This document shows positions 45,780-53,688 of a stretch of 64,000 bases of DNA, one piece after another. The stretch covers positions 2,504,819 through 2,568,818 of the forward strand of contig CP129479.1 in NCBI GenBank assembly GCA_030583865.1, in the 5' to 3' direction. Position 1 is the stretch's first letter. Every line of letters starts with the position of its first letter. Source of the stretch: Thermodesulfobacteriota bacterium. Lineage in GTDB: Bacteria > Desulfobacterota > GWC2-55-46. The position numbers were made by a program, and so were the translations under genes. A model generated the notes under the pieces. It made no database searches. It saw only the letters and a program-made list of their open reading frames with translations, and was not told the origin of the DNA.

Positions 45780-46316
45780 CTAAGCACCCGGCTTCTTCCT
45801 GACATGAGAAAGTCTCATGTCGACGTCATAAAGCTCCGGGGCGTCGAACCTCGTCTTCATCGAGAACTCCCTCGTTACGACGAGCGCGCCACCCCTCTCA
45901 AGGTGATGCAGGAGGTTCACCAGCTGGTTCAGGTCAACCCTTTCGAGCTTGACCTCGATCCCTGCTTCGGTGTAGCCGAGTGTTTCTTTCTCTCCGGCCT
46001 GCTTTATGGATACTATCGAAGACCTTGCACCGACCGCATCAGCGGCGCGCTCTATGACGGCAATGGCCGGCTGGTCTACTTTTGCATGGGCCTTTCTCAA
46101 AGCTTCCTCTATCCCGGCCTTTTTTCCGAGATACGCGGCCTCGAGCGCCCGGAAGCTCGAAAGCTCCTCTTTTTTCAAGGCTGCCTGCCTCTTTACCGCC
46201 GAATACCTCTCTATAGAGGCAAGCGCGCCGCCCATTGCGGCCACGAGGACCAGCACCGCGAGCGCGAGAGCGGGCCTTTGCCTGAGCCGCATGACTATAT
46301 CCGCCGTCCCGGTCAC
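45780..46316 (-). CDS. gspM: Type II secretion system protein GspM
   Basis: A 178-residue inner-membrane protein: a short cytoplasmic start, one membrane helix (ALALAVLVLVAAMGGALA), a coiled-coil stretch and a C-terminal ferredoxin-like domain with LNQLVNLLHHLERGGALVVTR, which fits GspM/PilO-type folds. It overlaps the gspL stop by 4 bases and is last in the - strand arm. GspM and GspL form the inner-membrane platform for the GspE ATPase. Confidence 0.8.
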   Translation of the reverse strand: MTGTADIVMRLRQRPALALAVLVLVAAMGGALASIERYSAVKRQAALKKEELSSFRALEAAYLGKKAGIEEALRKAHAKVDQPAIAVIERAADAVGARSSIVSIKQAGEKETLGYTEAGIEVKLERVDLNQLVNLLHHLERGGALVVTREFSMKTRFDAPELYDVDMRLSHVRKKPGA

Positions 46317-47629
46317 TCGCCGCCCTCCTTCATAGAGAGTGTGAATATTGCCCCTCCGCCGGCCTTTGCCTTGAGGTCCGTAAGGAGCACTTCCTTGAAC
46401 GCGCCGTTCTTCGAGAGCGCGTCCTTAAGCCCGTTCGCCGCCTCGAACGAGGCCGCCTCCCCCTTTGCGCTTATCCTCTCCTCCCCGACATGGAGCTCGT
46501 TTATGACTATCCCCGCACCCTTCGGCGCAGTGGCGGCGAGCCTCCTCATTACCTCGGCGGGCCGCACGCCTCCGAGGACGCGGGCCTCGCCGTCAATGAG
46601 CTTCATCTTCACTTCCATCTGGTAGAGCTCGTCAGATGCGCCGCCCTCCCCGGGGAAAAGGCCCAGATACGCCGACCTGAGGGCGCTCCTGTAGGAAGCT
46701 AGCTCGTCCGATGCGGCAAGGTATCTAATATAGAGGTCCGATATTCCCAAAATCGAGATGAGAGCGCACAGGAAAAGCGTTGCCCTCAGCTTTTTTCTTG
46801 CGGCGCTTTTCTCCTTCGTGTACTCGAACTCCCCGCGCCTTAAGTCCAGGGCAGACCCCGGAAGCCGCCTCCCCCTTGCCGTTAGAGAGAGGGCGTAGAT
46901 TGCCGCCATCCCCTCCATGCCTTCGGGCAGGCCTCCTTCCCGTACTTCCATATCAGGCATCGCGAGCTCACCGGGGCCGAACCCTATCGAATAGGCCCTG
47001 TCTATCGTAACCCCGCCGGAGCCCAATAGCTCGATATTGAGCCTCAGGGAATCTGTCCCGTTATAGGCATTGAGGAAAACGAGCCTACCCCCTTCTGAAA
47101 CGGAAAAAAACTCGGGGGTCACAAGGGCGGCGTACCCGCCCTCCTTCGAGAGCCTTTCCATGAGGGCCGGGGCCGCAAATGCCGCGGGGCCGGCCCAGCG
47201 CGGGTCCAGGCCAAGCCCGTTGAGCTCGGAAAGGCACTCTTTCAGAAGCGCCTTTTCAATGCCAACGGCAATTGCCCTGCCGCCTCCGAGCGGCAGGTTG
47301 TCGAATACGAACCCCTCCGCGTCAGACGGCAGAGAGCCCGCAAGCTCGAAGGGTAGTATCCCGTTTATCTTTTCGCGGTCCTCGAACGGGACCTCAACGA
47401 CCCTTATGCTTAAGAGCGCAGGGGAAAAGCTAAGGAAAAGAGCTCCTTTCAAGGCCCCTCCACCGGGGCCCTTCTGGAGGGCCGATACAAGTCGGGAGAG
47501 CGCGTCCCTCCTGCCTCCCGCCTGCGTAAAATGCTCGGAAGCCGAGGCCGCCCTCTCGCCAGGGGCGCTAAAGACGCAGCCCCTTACAGATCCGGGCGCG
47601 ATCTCGATTATCGCGAACTGGTCTTTCAC
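46313..47629 (-). CDS. gspL: Type II secretion system protein GspL
   Basis: A 438-residue protein with a PilM-like cytoplasmic domain (ILPFELAGSLPSDAEGFVFDN is the typical GspL/PilM segment), one membrane helix (LRATLFLCALISILGISDLYI) and a periplasmic PilN-like domain. The start is GTG 47629 with AGAGAGGG about 11 bases upstream, just outside MITE copy 3. It follows gspK after the element. It recruits GspE to the membrane. Confidence 0.87.
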   Translation of the reverse strand: MKDQFAIIEIAPGSVRGCVFSAPGERAASASEHFTQAGGRRDALSRLVSALQKGPGGGALKGALFLSFSPALLSIRVVEVPFEDREKINGILPFELAGSLPSDAEGFVFDNLPLGGGRAIAVGIEKALLKECLSELNGLGLDPRWAGPAAFAAPALMERLSKEGGYAALVTPEFFSVSEGGRLVFLNAYNGTDSLRLNIELLGSGGVTIDRAYSIGFGPGELAMPDMEVREGGLPEGMEGMAAIYALSLTARGRRLPGSALDLRRGEFEYTKEKSAARKKLRATLFLCALISILGISDLYIRYLAASDELASYRSALRSAYLGLFPGEGGASDELYQMEVKMKLIDGEARVLGGVRPAEVMRRLAATAPKGAGIVINELHVGEERISAKGEAASFEAANGLKDALSKNGAFKEVLLTDLKAKAGGGAIFTLSMKEGGE

Positions 47630-47645
47630 CTATTATGGCCCTCTC

Positions 47646-47797
47646 TATAAGGATGTTGAAGAAACCCTTCCCGGACTTTTCAACCACGGCTTGTCCGGAA
47701 TGAACCCGTCCAAGCCCCACTGCCCGGCTTGACAGTCTTCGCAATTTGGCAAATCCATGCGTGGATTGCCTGGCAGGTGTTTTTCAATACCCTGCTA
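47646..47797 (-). repeat. MITE-like repeat, copy 3
   Basis: A 152-bp copy in the same orientation as gspK and gspL. It begins with the TAG stop of gspK and ends in CCTTATA 17 bases before the gspL GTG. The hairpin at its start is partly decayed (GGGTATTG against AACACCTGCC). Removing it leaves TAG-AGAGGG, so the old gspK stop and gspL ribosome site would be adjacent. Confidence 0.85.
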
Positions 47798-48748
47798 AAG
47801 CCTTCTCCAGTAGAGGACGCCCTTTTCTGCCTCGAAGACCGCCTCTATCTCCCGCGAGACCTCGCCTGACGTGGCCCTCGAATGGACGCTGAATATCCGG
47901 CTCTCAACTTTTATGCCGTCCATGAGCCCGTAGCCTGCCTCCTCGAAACCCGGCACTTTCATTATTTCGGACCTGTCCCTGAAAGGCCTCTCCATCCTCC
48001 GCTTTATGAGGTTTCTGGCGAGCTCTTCGGTCATCTCATCCGAAAGGGCGAGCAGCACCTCCAATGGGGCGGTGTTCACGTTAATGAGCCCGTCAGTATT
48101 ATAGGGCGAAACAAAGGGCTTTAGCATTGAAAGCACCTCGGGCGAAAAGCCCTTTATCATCAGGAGCTCTCCAATGGAGCCCGGATACCCGTTCCTCGCC
48201 TCATAGGGTGATTTGAGCCTCAGGTAATGCTCAGGGCCCTCTGCCCCGTATGCCCTCGGCTGGTCGTCGCCGTCGATCCAGTCCGCCAGGGCGTCCTCAA
48301 GCCCTTCGCGGCCCTTTATCCCCAACCCTTCAAGGAGCCTTGAGAATACCGCGTGCGTCCTGCCGTTTTCGACACCGTTGGGGTAGACCGTCCGTAACGA
48401 GGCCTTTCCAAGCTCGTCATGCACCCTTACGACTACCGACGCCCCCCCTTCCGAGGCGGTAAAGAGGAGCCCGTCCTTATCAATCGCGATATTCGGCCCG
48501 GACTTGAGCATCTCTTTAAGGGCCTCTTGGGCTAGCTCGACCCCCTTGCCGGCCAGGAGAGCGGCCCTCTGTCCCTCCGCGAAATTCGAGGCCCTGGATG
48601 TGGAGACGTGCACCCTGTAGACGAACTCCGTCACGATAGCCGCGAGTACCGCGAGGATAACGAGCGCGGCTATAAGTACAAAACCGCCCTCCACCGGTCT
48701 CCGCACCCCGCTCACGGCGGCGCTCCTCTTCCGCGAGGGAGAGTTCAT
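47795..48748 (-). CDS. gspK: Type II secretion minor pseudopilin GspK
   Basis: A 317-residue minor pseudopilin. The prepilin leader ends at EGG and the mature start is FVLIAALVILAVLAAIV, with Ala where other pseudopilins have Glu5, as is normal for GspK. The body has ALADWIDGDDQPRAYGAEGPEHY, LKPFVSPYNTDGLINVNTAPLEVL, typical GspK. It caps the pseudopilus tip with GspI and GspJ. The ATG overlaps the gspJ stop (ATGA). Confidence 0.93.
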   Translation of the reverse strand: MNSPSRKRSAAVSGVRRPVEGGFVLIAALVILAVLAAIVTEFVYRVHVSTSRASNFAEGQRAALLAGKGVELAQEALKEMLKSGPNIAIDKDGLLFTASEGGASVVVRVHDELGKASLRTVYPNGVENGRTHAVFSRLLEGLGIKGREGLEDALADWIDGDDQPRAYGAEGPEHYLRLKSPYEARNGYPGSIGELLMIKGFSPEVLSMLKPFVSPYNTDGLINVNTAPLEVLLALSDEMTEELARNLIKRRMERPFRDRSEIMKVPGFEEAGYGLMDGIKVESRIFSVHSRATSGEVSREIEAVFEAEKGVLYWRRL

Positions 48749-49518
48749 CTTATCATGGTCCTCGAAAGGGCGGTAAACTCCCTTCCGTCCCTAAAGACCA
48801 CCCTGGCCCTTACGGCAAGGGGGAGCTTCTTTTCAAGTGTAGCCTCCCATGCGTTGGCCCAGGACGTGCCGTTACTGTAGCTCAACTCGAAAGCCTCGAT
48901 GCCGGAGAGCGCCTCCGAGACGAACCTTTCGCCTATAAGCGGGTTCCACGTCTCCCTGTAAAGGGCAAGCCCCCCTTCCCCATGCTTAGCGAAGTAGCCT
49001 ATTGCCATTAGGTCCGTGGAAGGGGCTACCCCCCTTTGAGGCCTTGATGAGAAAGATGAATAATATGTGAACTCCAGGGCAGAAGCCCCTGACCTCGTCT
49101 TCCCGGAAAAGGCGGAACGGGGATCTTCGGGGCTGAAGTACGCGGAGTTGACCTCGCCCGAAAGCCTATCAAGGAACATCCCGGCCTCCAGGTCCCTCTC
49201 GAGCGAACTACCGGTCCTTTCGCCCGCGCCGAGTACGCTCATGAGGACGCCGTAAAGCGAAAGGAGCGCAATAGAGCCGACAGCGAGCGCAACGAGCACC
49301 TCTATGAGCGTAAACCCGCTATTCCTAACAGGATGTTGAAAAAATCCTTCCTGGACTTTTTCAACCACGGCTTGGCCGGAATGAATCCGTCCAAGCCTTA
49401 CAAATTGCTCGACCTGGATAGTCTTCGCAATTTGGCAATCCATCCGTGGATTGCCAAGCAGGGTGTTTTTCAACACCCTGCTAATAAAAGGTATGGAGCG
49501 TAAGGCTCTTGGATTCAT
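48745..49518 (-). CDS. gspJ: Type II secretion minor pseudopilin GspJ with repeat-lengthened leader
   Basis: A minor pseudopilin: cleavage site NSG-FTLIEVLVALAVGSIALL and a GspJ-like body. Its frame starts at ATG 49518 inside gspI (MNPRALRSIPFI), then runs without a stop through 52 codons of MITE copy 4, and rejoins at RNSGFTLIEV. Without the insert the leader would be a normal 16 residues; with it, 68. Alternatives are an ATG (MDCQIAK) or a GTG (VVEKVQ) inside the element, leaders of about 42 and 17 residues. No start codon exists between element and cleavage site, so translation must begin in or before the repeat. Confidence 0.85.
   Translation of the reverse strand: MNPRALRSIPFISRVLKNTLLGNPRMDCQIAKTIQVEQFVRLGRIHSGQAVVEKVQEGFFQHPVRNSGFTLIEVLVALAVGSIALLSLYGVLMSVLGAGERTGSSLERDLEAGMFLDRLSGEVNSAYFSPEDPRSAFSGKTRSGASALEFTYYSSFSSRPQRGVAPSTDLMAIGYFAKHGEGGLALYRETWNPLIGERFVSEALSGIEAFELSYSNGTSWANAWEATLEKKLPLAVRARVVFRDGREFTALSRTMIR
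49326..49483 (-). repeat. MITE-like repeat, copy 4 (best-preserved)
   Basis: A 158-bp copy. Read on the - strand it begins TAGCAGGGTGTTGAAAAA and ends TTTTTCAACATCCTGTTA. The reverse complement of the end (TAACAGGATGTTGAAAAA) matches the start at 16 of 18 bases, including TA at each end. It has four internal hairpins: GCAGGGTGTT/AACACCCTGC, GGCAATCCA/TGGATTGCC, GGCTTGG/CCAAGCC and AAAAGTCC/GGATTTTT. Its first triplet is the gspI stop. Net insertion is 156 bp (52 codons). Confidence 0.92.
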
Positions 49519-49825
49519 CCCAGCTTATCCTTACATCCAGCCGCTTAAGTCCGGGGAGCTCCGTATCCAACGGCTGCATCTCCCACGTGAAAGTCTTGAA
49601 GTCGCCTTCAAACGATCCATTCATGATGCCAGGCGGCCCGTAGAGCGAGACCTCCTCTGCCTTGAACCTGCCGAGTATGGAAGCGGCTACAAGGTCGCTT
49701 GTCTCGGAAGCCGCCTTAAGGTGGTAATTGAAGGCGGAAACGAGCGTCACTACCGCCCCCGCCAGTATGGCGAGGCTTATCATCACCTCAAGGAGGGTAA
49801 ACCCTTTTTCCCCCTTTTCAGGCAT
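49481..49825 (-). CDS. gspI: Type II secretion minor pseudopilin GspI
   Basis: A 114-residue pseudopilin with a short leader MPEKGEKG and mature start FTLLEVMISLAILAGAVVTL (Glu5 present). The length and MQPLDTELPGLKRLDVRISW tail match GspI. ATG overlaps the gspH stop by 8 bases. Its TAG stop coincides with the first triplet of MITE copy 4. Confidence 0.92.
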   Translation of the reverse strand: MPEKGEKGFTLLEVMISLAILAGAVVTLVSAFNYHLKAASETSDLVAASILGRFKAEEVSLYGPPGIMNGSFEGDFKTFTWEMQPLDTELPGLKRLDVRISWDESKSLTLHTFY

Positions 49826-50300
49826 ATCCCTCGACCGCCACGGCCTTTCCCGAATATGGGTTGAATTTCACGGTGAACCAGTCCTTCCCGGCCCCCAGGT
49901 GCACGGAAAACTCCTCGGCCGCCCCGAGCGGCGTAAAGACGACCGACACGGTCCCCGTCTCCATCTTCCCGAGCCCCCCTACGACAATGTCGCGGAGCAC
50001 GGCCCCGCCGCTCATTTTGAGGCCCCTGATGCCAGTGTCCACTGAAAATTCCTTGCCGTCAGGGGAGCGCTCTACCACGACAGATCCTTTTTCGATATCG
50101 AATGAGACCTTGTAGTAAAGGCGCTTTGTAGCGGCAGATTCATTCGCGTACCTCAAGAGAGTCGAGAGCTTGCCTGCCTGAGACTTGAGGGCAGCGCGCT
50201 CGAACCCCGCAAGCCTGGGCAGCGCCACGGCGAGCGCGAGCCCTATGACGGCCATAAGGACGACCAGCTCAATGATGGTGAAGCCGCGGCGGCATCGCAT
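49818..50300 (-). CDS. gspH: Type II secretion pseudopilin GspH
   Basis: A pseudopilin of about 160 residues with a textbook leader MRCRRG and mature start FTIIELVVLMAVIGLALAVALPRL. The body (ESAATKRLYYKVSFDIEKG, SVVFTPLGAAEEFSV) is GspH-like, with the GspH domain length, not the GspG signature. I chose ATG 50300, which gives a 6-residue leader; upstream ATG 50348 is an alternative with a 22-residue leader. It is first gene of the - strand arm, divergent from gspC. Confidence 0.85.
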   Translation of the reverse strand: MRCRRGFTIIELVVLMAVIGLALAVALPRLAGFERAALKSQAGKLSTLLRYANESAATKRLYYKVSFDIEKGSVVVERSPDGKEFSVDTGIRGLKMSGGAVLRDIVVGGLGKMETGTVSVVFTPLGAAEEFSVHLGAGKDWFTVKFNPYSGKAVAVEGYA

Positions 50301-50831
50301 CCGCCCCGGGAACCGGGGCCCTGGACCCGGAAGAGAAATCCTCGCCATTACGTTTAAACTTCGGCTTTCCTGCGGGTATCTTTTGGTGGGCATTTTAAAG
50401 GGGCCTCCCGGCCTTGCAAACAGGAGCACCAAGGATTACATGGACCTGGACTGGACAGGTCCGAACGCAAATACATACAGACCCCCTGAATAACAGAAAA
50501 TTCCCGGTTTTTCAAGTAAAAACCTGATATTTGCCTTGAAAACCGGCTCCCCTTTCGATAATATCTCCGGTAGGGTCCCGCCTTCCAGGTCTTCCCCCGG
50601 CGGGGCTGCCCTTTTCGCGGCGCCTTTTTCTCTTTCCATGAAAACGAAAATTTATTAAGGCAACTTCTAAAAAAAACAGAGATCCTTCCCGCAATCAAGG
50701 AAGGCCGGGAATAAAAAGCGGAGCATATACTGGTAATATGTGAGCATTTTTATTACCGTAACTACGCAGGGTCCGGGGAAAAGATCGATTTTTTAAAGAT
50801 TGCCTTAAATATCAGCTGAGACCAGGCCGAA
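50301..50831. other. Divergent intergenic region between gspH and gspC
   Basis: Up to 531 bases without a supported gene (less if gspH starts at 50348). It holds a candidate + strand promoter at 50536-50564 and AT-rich stretches (near 50510-50530 and 50640-50680). Short open frames here have no recognisable features. No repeat or RNA motif was seen. Confidence 0.6.
50536..50564 (+). promoter_or_regulatory. Candidate sigma-70 promoter for gspC-D-E-F
   Basis: TTGAAA (50536), a 17-base spacer, then TAATAT (50559). It matches the -35 at 4 of 6 and the -10 at 4 of 6 positions. It lies about 260 bases from the gspC start, leaving a long leader. Weak support. Confidence 0.35.
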
Positions 50832-51722
50832 ATGAAACTTATGAACCTTAAGACGGTGAACCTGGTCAACGCGGCGCTGGCACTGGCCATAATACCGGCT
50901 GCCGCCTTAGTTGCGAGGGATTGGGTCGTACTTCGAAGCACGGCCCCCGTTACGCCGAATGAGGGCGCAAGGCCTGTCCCTGCAAGGACCGTAACGGACA
51001 TCATGGCCTATGCCCCGGTCGTCGAAAGCGCCGTCTTCCCTTCAAGGGACAAGAGGTTCAGGGCCGTTCCAATCGGGGATGAAAACACTTCCTCAAGCGG
51101 CGGCTCTGCCGAGTTCGCGGGCATGATCCTTGGCGGCACCTTTACGGGTGAGGACAGTTTCGCGGTATTCCGTAGAAGCGGCTCGGCCCAGGAAGAGGTC
51201 GTAAGGCCGGGGGAAAGAGTGTTCGGGACAGCCACCCTGCTCAAAGTCCTCCGGGACTCGGCCATTGTCTCAACGGGCTCCGGCGAGGCCACGTTGCGGA
51301 TAGAAGAGGAAAGGCCCGGCTTTGCTTCGCGTCCGGACCCGGCGCAGGCAGCTGCCCCGGTTGCGCAAGGGGGTTTCCTCGCGGCTTCGAGAAAGGTCGG
51401 CGAGGGACAGTGGGTCGTGGACCAGAAGGCGGTCATGAGCGCGCTCGGCGACATAGGCCAGGTGCTTTCGGACGCAAGGCTTACGCCCGTCGTAAAGGAC
51501 GGCAAGGTCCAGGGCTTTCGCGTTACCGAAATAAAGCCGAAAGGCGTATTCAAGGCGCTCGGGCTCAATAACGGGGACATACTCGGCAGGGTCAACGGGC
51601 AGGAGGTCACGACACCCGAGAAGGCGGTCCAGGTGCTTACGGCCCTCAAGGGCGAGTCCAATATCGAGCTCGATATCGTGCGCGGCGGAAGACCCATGAG
51701 CCTGCGTTATGAAATAAGATAG
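50832..51722 (+). CDS. gspC: Type II secretion system protein GspC
   Basis: A 296-residue inner-membrane protein: an N-terminal membrane helix (LVNAALALAIIPAAALVA), the HR domain (FAGMILGGTFTGEDSFAVFRR, VRPGERVFG), a linker, and a C-terminal PDZ domain (about 215-296: VKDGKVQGFRVTEIKPKG, LGLNNGDILGRVNGQEV). GspC links the inner-membrane platform to the GspD secretin. The secretin gene follows after 4 bases. Confidence 0.92.
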   Translation: MKLMNLKTVNLVNAALALAIIPAAALVARDWVVLRSTAPVTPNEGARPVPARTVTDIMAYAPVVESAVFPSRDKRFRAVPIGDENTSSSGGSAEFAGMILGGTFTGEDSFAVFRRSGSAQEEVVRPGERVFGTATLLKVLRDSAIVSTGSGEATLRIEEERPGFASRPDPAQAAAPVAQGGFLAASRKVGEGQWVVDQKAVMSALGDIGQVLSDARLTPVVKDGKVQGFRVTEIKPKGVFKALGLNNGDILGRVNGQEVTTPEKAVQVLTALKGESNIELDIVRGGRPMSLRYEIR

Positions 51723-51726
51723 CCGG

Positions 51727-53682
51727 ATGAAGATGCTTAAGACGTTAAAAAAAGCCCTCCTCACCTATTCGCTGCTCCTACTGGCGCTTGCCCCGGTCGA
51801 GGCCAAGGCCCGCGAGGCCGCCGCGCCCAAGGGGGCGGCAGCCGAGATTACCATAAACTTCGTAGACGTCGAGGTATCGTCGCTTATAAGGATCATGAGC
51901 GAGATAACCCGGAAGAACTTCATCTACGACGCCGAGGGCGGCGCAAAGGGCAGGGTCACGATAGTGGCCCCGGCAAAACTCACGAGCGACGAGGCGATGG
52001 ACCTCTTCATATCGGCCCTGGAGCTCAAGGGTTTTGCGGTGGTCCCCTCAGGAGACGCCTACAAGATAATCCCCTCGTCCTTGGCGAAGCAGAGCGGCAT
52101 GAAGGTATCTGACGGCGCGGCCCTGGCCAGGGGCGACCAGTATATCGTAAGGCTTATAACGCTCGAATACGTCTCCTTCCAGGAGGCCCTTTCCGCGGTC
52201 CAGCCGCTTATATCGAGGTACGGGCAGGTATCGAGCTTCGGCTCGAAGAACGCGCTCATGGTGGTGGACACCTCCTCGAACGTCGAAAAGATACTCAATA
52301 TACTCAAATCGGTGGACAGGCCCGCCGGGGCGCCTGAGCCGGAGCTCGTATACCTGAGGCACGCGCAGGCCGAGGCCCTCGTGCAGATACTCAGGCATGA
52401 GGAACAGAGGAGGACGGGCCCCAAAAGGGGGCCGGACGGGCAGTCCGACAGCGGCATCTCGCTCGATTCAAGGCTTAACGCGATAATACTCTCCAACTCG
52501 CCCGTCGAGCGGGAATATTACAGGCGGTTCATATCCCTCCTGGACGTGGCACCCCCGGAGGCCTCGAGCCGCCTTCACGTCTATTACCTCGAAAACGCGA
52601 ACTCTGCCGACCTCGGGAAGGTGCTCTCCTCGCTCCTCGACCCGGCCCGGGCCGCGGCTGCCGAGAAGGGCGCGCCGACGCAGATGCCTTTCGGCATAAC
52701 CGGTAGGATATCCATTACCCCGTTCGACGGGACGAACTCGCTCATAATCATGGCCTCGCCCTCCGACTACCGGAACCTCGTGCAGGTGATAGAGAAGCTC
52801 GACAGGAGGCCCAAGCAGGTCTTTGTCGAGGCCATGATAACCGAGGTGAGCATCGACAAGGCCGTGGAGCTCGGGAACAGGTGGCGGGCCACGGGGATGC
52901 ATAACGGCGACCCGGTCGTGGTAGGCGGCTTCGGGACGGTCGACCAGTCCTCGATACAGTCGGTCGTGAGCGGCCTTGCCGGGCTTTCCATAGGCGGCCT
53001 CGGGAACTTCATTACAGTCCCGGTCACCAGGCCGGACGGGACGAGCTTCAACCTCACCGCCCCGGGGTTCGCGGCACTCTTTTCGCTCTCCTCCTTCAGG
53101 GACGTCGTTAACGTACTCTCGACCCCGCACCTTTTGACGAGCGACAACTCCGAGGCCGAGATAATGGTCGGCGAGAACGTGCCGTTCCTGAGCAAGCTCG
53201 AGCGCGAGACAGGCACCACTGGCCAGCCACTTATTCAATCGATCGAGCGGAAGGACGTCGGCATTAAATTACGGATAAAGCCCAAGATAAGCGAGGGGGA
53301 CTTCGTAAAGCTCGACATATACCAGGAGATATCGGCCATCTCCCCGACGACCGTCGCGGGCGCTTCGGACCTCATCACGACCAAGCGCTCGGCCCAGACT
53401 AGCGTAGTCGCAAAGAACAACCAGACCGTCGTCATAGGCGGCCTCATACAGACGCGGAAGACCAACAGCACGGTGAAGGTGCCACTCCTCGGCGACATAC
53501 CGCTCCTGGGGTGGCTATTCAAGTTCAAGAGGGAACAGGACCAGAAGACGAACCTCCTCGTATTCATAACCCCGTATATCGTGAACGACTTCCAGGGGCT
53601 CGACGAGCTCCGGATGAGGAAGGAATCCGAATTCGACCAGAACAGCCGCCCGGCCAAGCCTCAGGGCGGCGCCGCACCCTGA
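51727..53682 (+). CDS. gspD: Type II secretion secretin GspD
   Basis: A 651-residue outer-membrane secretin. Signal peptide at the start; N0 domain (ITINFVDVEVSSLIRIMSEITRKNF), N1-N3 domains, and the secretin core with VFVEAMITEVS, the gate-region VGENVPFLSKLERETG, LRIKPKI and VVIGGLIQTRK. The end lacks a long S-domain, so pilotin dependence is not shown. It forms the exit channel. Start ATG 51727, 4 bases after gspC. Confidence 0.95.
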   Translation: MKMLKTLKKALLTYSLLLLALAPVEAKAREAAAPKGAAAEITINFVDVEVSSLIRIMSEITRKNFIYDAEGGAKGRVTIVAPAKLTSDEAMDLFISALELKGFAVVPSGDAYKIIPSSLAKQSGMKVSDGAALARGDQYIVRLITLEYVSFQEALSAVQPLISRYGQVSSFGSKNALMVVDTSSNVEKILNILKSVDRPAGAPEPELVYLRHAQAEALVQILRHEEQRRTGPKRGPDGQSDSGISLDSRLNAIILSNSPVEREYYRRFISLLDVAPPEASSRLHVYYLENANSADLGKVLSSLLDPARAAAAEKGAPTQMPFGITGRISITPFDGTNSLIIMASPSDYRNLVQVIEKLDRRPKQVFVEAMITEVSIDKAVELGNRWRATGMHNGDPVVVGGFGTVDQSSIQSVVSGLAGLSIGGLGNFITVPVTRPDGTSFNLTAPGFAALFSLSSFRDVVNVLSTPHLLTSDNSEAEIMVGENVPFLSKLERETGTTGQPLIQSIERKDVGIKLRIKPKISEGDFVKLDIYQEISAISPTTVAGASDLITTKRSAQTSVVAKNNQTVVIGGLIQTRKTNSTVKVPLLGDIPLLGWLFKFKREQDQKTNLLVFITPYIVNDFQGLDELRMRKESEFDQNSRPAKPQGGAAP

Positions 53683-53688
53683 GGCATC

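Noticed and set aside
49326-49483. Repeat copies as REP/BIME or CRISPR units
   Set aside because: Copies are single, 150 bp long, far apart, with inverted terminal ends and TA flanks; there are no regular spacers and no cas genes.
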